From NCBI GenBank assembly GCA_002709695.1, contig PAQF01000073.1, positions 1 to 64,000 of the forward strand: a stretch of 64,000 bases of DNA, in the 5' to 3' direction. Position 1 is the first letter of the stretch. Every line of letters begins with the position of its first letter. A program made the position numbers and the translations under genes. Source of the stretch: Candidatus Poribacteria bacterium (GTDB lineage: Bacteria > Poribacteria > WGA-4E > UBA9662). Positions 61,873-64,000 of the stretch are shown piece after piece. The notes beneath the pieces were generated by a model, which was given only the letters and a program-made list of their open reading frames with translations, ran no database searches and was not told the DNA's origin.

Positions 61873-63033
61873 TCAGATTGCTGCCGAATAAATATCAATC
61901 ATATCTTGTAAAGTACAGGCGCGCGGATTTAGTTGGTGGCAATTATCTTGGATTGCTTGTTCTGCTAAAACTGGGATTTTTTCTGCTAGTACTCCTACTT
62001 GTCTTAAATTGGTTGGAATACCGATATCTTGGCATAGTATTGATACTTGATTAATTGCTGCTTGTGTGCTTTCTTCAGGAGAGAGACCTGTTGTCTCTAC
62101 TCCAAGTGATAACGCAACGTCTGCGAGTCGGTCAACAGAAACTTGGCTGTTAAAAGTCATGGTGTGGGGTAGCATAATTGCATTAGCAAGCCCATGGTGG
62201 AGCCCCGAAATCGTTGATAGTGGATGAGCAAGAGAATGTGTGACGCCAAGCCCTTTCTGGAAAGCAATCGCACCCATCATGGCTGCCGCTAACATGTTCC
62301 CACGGGCCTCCAAATCTGTACCTTCCTTAACAGCTCGGCGTAGATTATTAGACACAAGTTTAATTCCTTCTAATGCAATGCCGTCGCAAATCGGATGGAA
62401 ATTTTTTGCTAGATATGCTTCAAGATTATGGGTTAGAGCATCCATACCTGTGGCAGCGGTCAACTCACGTGGTAGCCTTACAGTCAGTTCTGGGTCAGCA
62501 ATAACTACTTTTGCTAGTAGGTGAGGGCTAAATATAACAGTTTTCCTTCCGCTTGATTCAAGGGTTACAACAGCACTGCGTCCAACTTCGCTTCCTGTTC
62601 CGGCTGCAGTGGGTATGGCCATAAAGCTAGGTAGATTGGAAGAGATTTTTTCGTATCCACTTTTAGAATCTTCATACTCTTCCAGAGGTAAGTCGTGTGT
62701 CGATTTTAGACAAATCAGCTTGGCAATATCCAGAGGGCTTCCTCCACCGATACCGATTACAAAATCGCATACATTGTCTTTATATACCTTAACTCCATTA
62801 TAAACGTCCTGTTCAACAGGATTTCCCTGTACGCCGTCGTATATAGCATATAGGACTCCAGCAATCTTAAGCTGGCGGGTAATGGTGTCAACTAGTCCGG
62901 TCTGAAGAAGCCCTTTATCAGTGACAATCAAAGCTTTTCTAATCTGGAATTTGGATAGTTCTTGTGGGATGGTTTGGATGGCACCATTTCCAAAGACAAT
63001 CTGTGTTGGGAAGGTGAAAGTCGTTTTCTTCAT
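61873..63033 (-). CDS. Iron-containing alcohol dehydrogenase
   Basis: 386 residues. The family III dehydrogenase layout shows VFGNGAIQTIPQEL, CDFVIGIGGGSPLDIAKLI (NAD-binding GGGS), IPTAAGTGSEVGRSAVVT, ATGMDALTHNLEAYLAKNFHP, GLGVTHSLAHPL and HHGLANAIMLPH, where Asp and three His residues bind Fe2+. It interconverts alcohols and aldehydes with NAD(P). The substrate is not determined. The gene is on the minus strand, divergent from the ferredoxin-NADP reductase gene. Confidence 0.94.
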   Translation of the reverse strand: MKKTTFTFPTQIVFGNGAIQTIPQELSKFQIRKALIVTDKGLLQTGLVDTITRQLKIAGVLYAIYDGVQGNPVEQDVYNGVKVYKDNVCDFVIGIGGGSPLDIAKLICLKSTHDLPLEEYEDSKSGYEKISSNLPSFMAIPTAAGTGSEVGRSAVVTLESSGRKTVIFSPHLLAKVVIADPELTVRLPRELTAATGMDALTHNLEAYLAKNFHPICDGIALEGIKLVSNNLRRAVKEGTDLEARGNMLAAAMMGAIAFQKGLGVTHSLAHPLSTISGLHHGLANAIMLPHTMTFNSQVSVDRLADVALSLGVETTGLSPEESTQAAINQVSILCQDIGIPTNLRQVGVLAEKIPVLAEQAIQDNCHQLNPRACTLQDMIDIYSAAI

Positions 63034-63050
63034 ATTAGTGTAAATTCCTT

Positions 63051-63079
63051 TTGACAGGTTATAAGTGCAATGCTATAAT
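63051..63079 (+). promoter_or_regulatory. Perfect consensus promoter for the ferredoxin-NADP reductase gene
   Basis: TTGACA (63051-63056), 17-base spacer, TATAAT (63074-63079): a perfect sigma70-type promoter on the plus strand. It lies in the divergent region and would give a leader of about 115 bases before the GTG at 63202. Confidence 0.8.
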
Positions 63080-63201
63080 TTGGAACTGCTACAATGAGAC
63101 TACTATTATGTTACAAAGTGTGTCTACCTAAAACCAGAAGATTTTCCGCCAATTCTTTCGTTTTTTTGAATCTAATTTCCCAAAAGTGATAAAGGTGAAT
63201 T

Positions 63202-64000
63202 GTGTCTAGATCTCTAAGTCGGCCTGAAGGTTTTCAGCTTAGTCCTGCACCGGAAATTGTAGTCAATCTGTATAATAAAAAGAACACATTTGCAGCCCGG
63301 GTTGTCGATAAATATCGTATCTCGCATGCATCCAGCCCAAATCATTGTTGGCATGTCATTCTGGATATTACAGATAGCGAAATGGCAGGTAAGTATCGGA
63401 TTGGTCAAAGTTTGGGGGTTTTCCCCGACGGTCGATTTAACAATCACGAATTTAATTATGTCCATCAGTCGCTAACGAATCAAGTTCGTTTATATTCAAT
63501 TGCCTCAGCTTATTGGGGAGATGATTGGCATGGAAATACTGTTTCCCTTTGTGTAAAGCGTGAACTTGGAGAAGATGCAGAAACAGGTAAGTTGGTTATG
63601 GGGTCTACATCAAACTTCATATGTGATGTTCAACCCGGTGATTTGATTAATGTCACGGGGCCTGTTGGTAAATCTTTTCTTTTGCCTGAAAATCCGCTTG
63701 ATTACCATTATGTGTTGGTGGCAACGGGGACTGGAATTGCTCCCTATCGTGGAATGATTATTGAATTATTTAACCAGGGTTTTGAAGGGGAAATATGGTT
63801 AATTTTTGGCGTTCCATATTCCACTGATATTATGTACGATGATGCCTTTACCTATTTTGCTGAAAAATATCCTAATTTTCATTATCATACAGCGATAAGC
63901 CGAGAAAACCGAAACGCAAAGGGAGAAAGGTTTTACGTTCAGGATGCGTTGGAGGAGAATCAAGAGAAACTCGTACCACTTTTGGAGAAGCCAAATTGTT
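63202..64000 (+). CDS. Ferredoxin-NADP reductase (plant-type), 3' truncated
   Basis: Starts at GTG 63202 with AAAGGTG upstream and runs off the window end after 266 codons. The FAD domain carries R-L-Y-S-I-A-S (the RxYSxxS FAD motif), preceded by a typical front barrel. After GDLINVTGPVGKSFLLP comes the NADP domain with VATGTGIAPYRGMI and WLIFGVPYSTDIMYDD. This is the plant-type FNR pattern; it exchanges electrons between ferredoxin/flavodoxin and NADP. The C-terminal end is missing. A petH-like role is inferred; the family also contains reductase components of oxygenases. Confidence 0.92.
   Translation, partial: MSRSLSRPEGFQLSPAPEIVVNLYNKKNTFAARVVDKYRISHASSPNHCWHVILDITDSEMAGKYRIGQSLGVFPDGRFNNHEFNYVHQSLTNQVRLYSIASAYWGDDWHGNTVSLCVKRELGEDAETGKLVMGSTSNFICDVQPGDLINVTGPVGKSFLLPENPLDYHYVLVATGTGIAPYRGMIIELFNQGFEGEIWLIFGVPYSTDIMYDDAFTYFAEKYPNFHYHTAISRENRNAKGERFYVQDALEENQEKLVPLLEKPNC

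Noticed and set aside
1..64000. CRISPR arrays, insertion sequences, prophage or toxin-antitoxin systems
   Set aside because: No regularly spaced repeats, transposase, integrase or phage structural genes, and no paired small toxin/antitoxin frames were recognised on either strand.

Overview
The window is bacterial chromosome of roughly 40% G+C (estimated by eye), with genes on both strands, many TTG and GTG starts, and clear Shine-Dalgarno and sigma70-type promoter sequences. It encodes flagellar export and motor parts, an Omp85/TamB envelope pair, MEP-pathway isoprenoid enzymes (IspG, Dxs) and lipoproteins, so the organism is a flagellated, double-membraned bacterium. A flagellar and ribosomal core sits beside Gfo/Idh/MocA, ThuA, sialidase-like, DUF6807, M55 peptidase, CehA/McbA, D-aminoacylase and sugar-isomerase genes. 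That mixture recalls uncultured marine lineages such as Poribacteria or Latescibacterota. This placement is an inference from gene content only.

Layout. (1) 1-13864 is a long flagellar cluster, motA(partial)-motB-fliL-fliM-fliN-fliO-fliP-fliQ-fliR, a promoter, then flhB-flhA-flhF-flhG-small membrane protein-fliA-AMIN/HTH membrane protein. It covers the stator, the C-ring switch, the export gate, the placement GTPase/ATPase pair and the flagellar sigma factor. (2) 13865-15724 holds poorly known genes: a G+C-richer intergenic stretch with a possible Arg-rich small protein, a degenerate receiver-domain protein and a membrane protein. (3) 15732-24019 is a mixed metabolic region with an oxidoreductase, a ThuA-like protein, an aldo/keto reductase, two exported proteins, a DUF1338 protein, ispG, an XRE/metallo-beta-lactamase fusion and a BNR-repeat sialidase-like protein. 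(4) 24110-34219 is an overlapping lplA-like/tamB-like/Omp85 operon ended by a strong terminator.

(5) 34416-38380 is the translation block: a consensus promoter, tRNA-Thr(TGT)-Tyr(GTA)-Gly(TCC)-Thr(GGT)-Trp(CCA), secE, nusG, rplK, rplA, an L10-leader attenuator, rplJ, rplL and a terminator. The usual tuf gene is missing between the last two tRNAs, and rpoB/rpoC do not follow rplL. (6) 38965-46323 is an accessory region with a secreted malectin-like protein, a DUF6807 protein and a tight four-gene unit (SUMF1-like, phosphodiesterase, D-aminopeptidase, CehA/McbA-like). (7) 46426-64000 mixes a two-block pentapeptide-repeat protein and a tandem pair of TPR paralogues with housekeeping genes (rlmB-type methyltransferase, panC, rimI, trmB, ymdB-like, dxs) and catabolic genes (D-aminoacylase-like, sugar isomerase, Fe-alcohol dehydrogenase). 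It ends inside a ferredoxin-NADP reductase gene.

No insertion sequences, prophage, CRISPR arrays, rRNA genes or known defence systems were seen. The most unusual items are the extended three-helix SecE, the Omp85 protein with about seven POTRA-like units beside a giant TamB, the degenerate Arg-rich receiver protein, the XRE/MBL fusion, the D-aminoacylase whose metal-bridging Cys position is Asp, and the uncoupled tuf and rpoBC loci.
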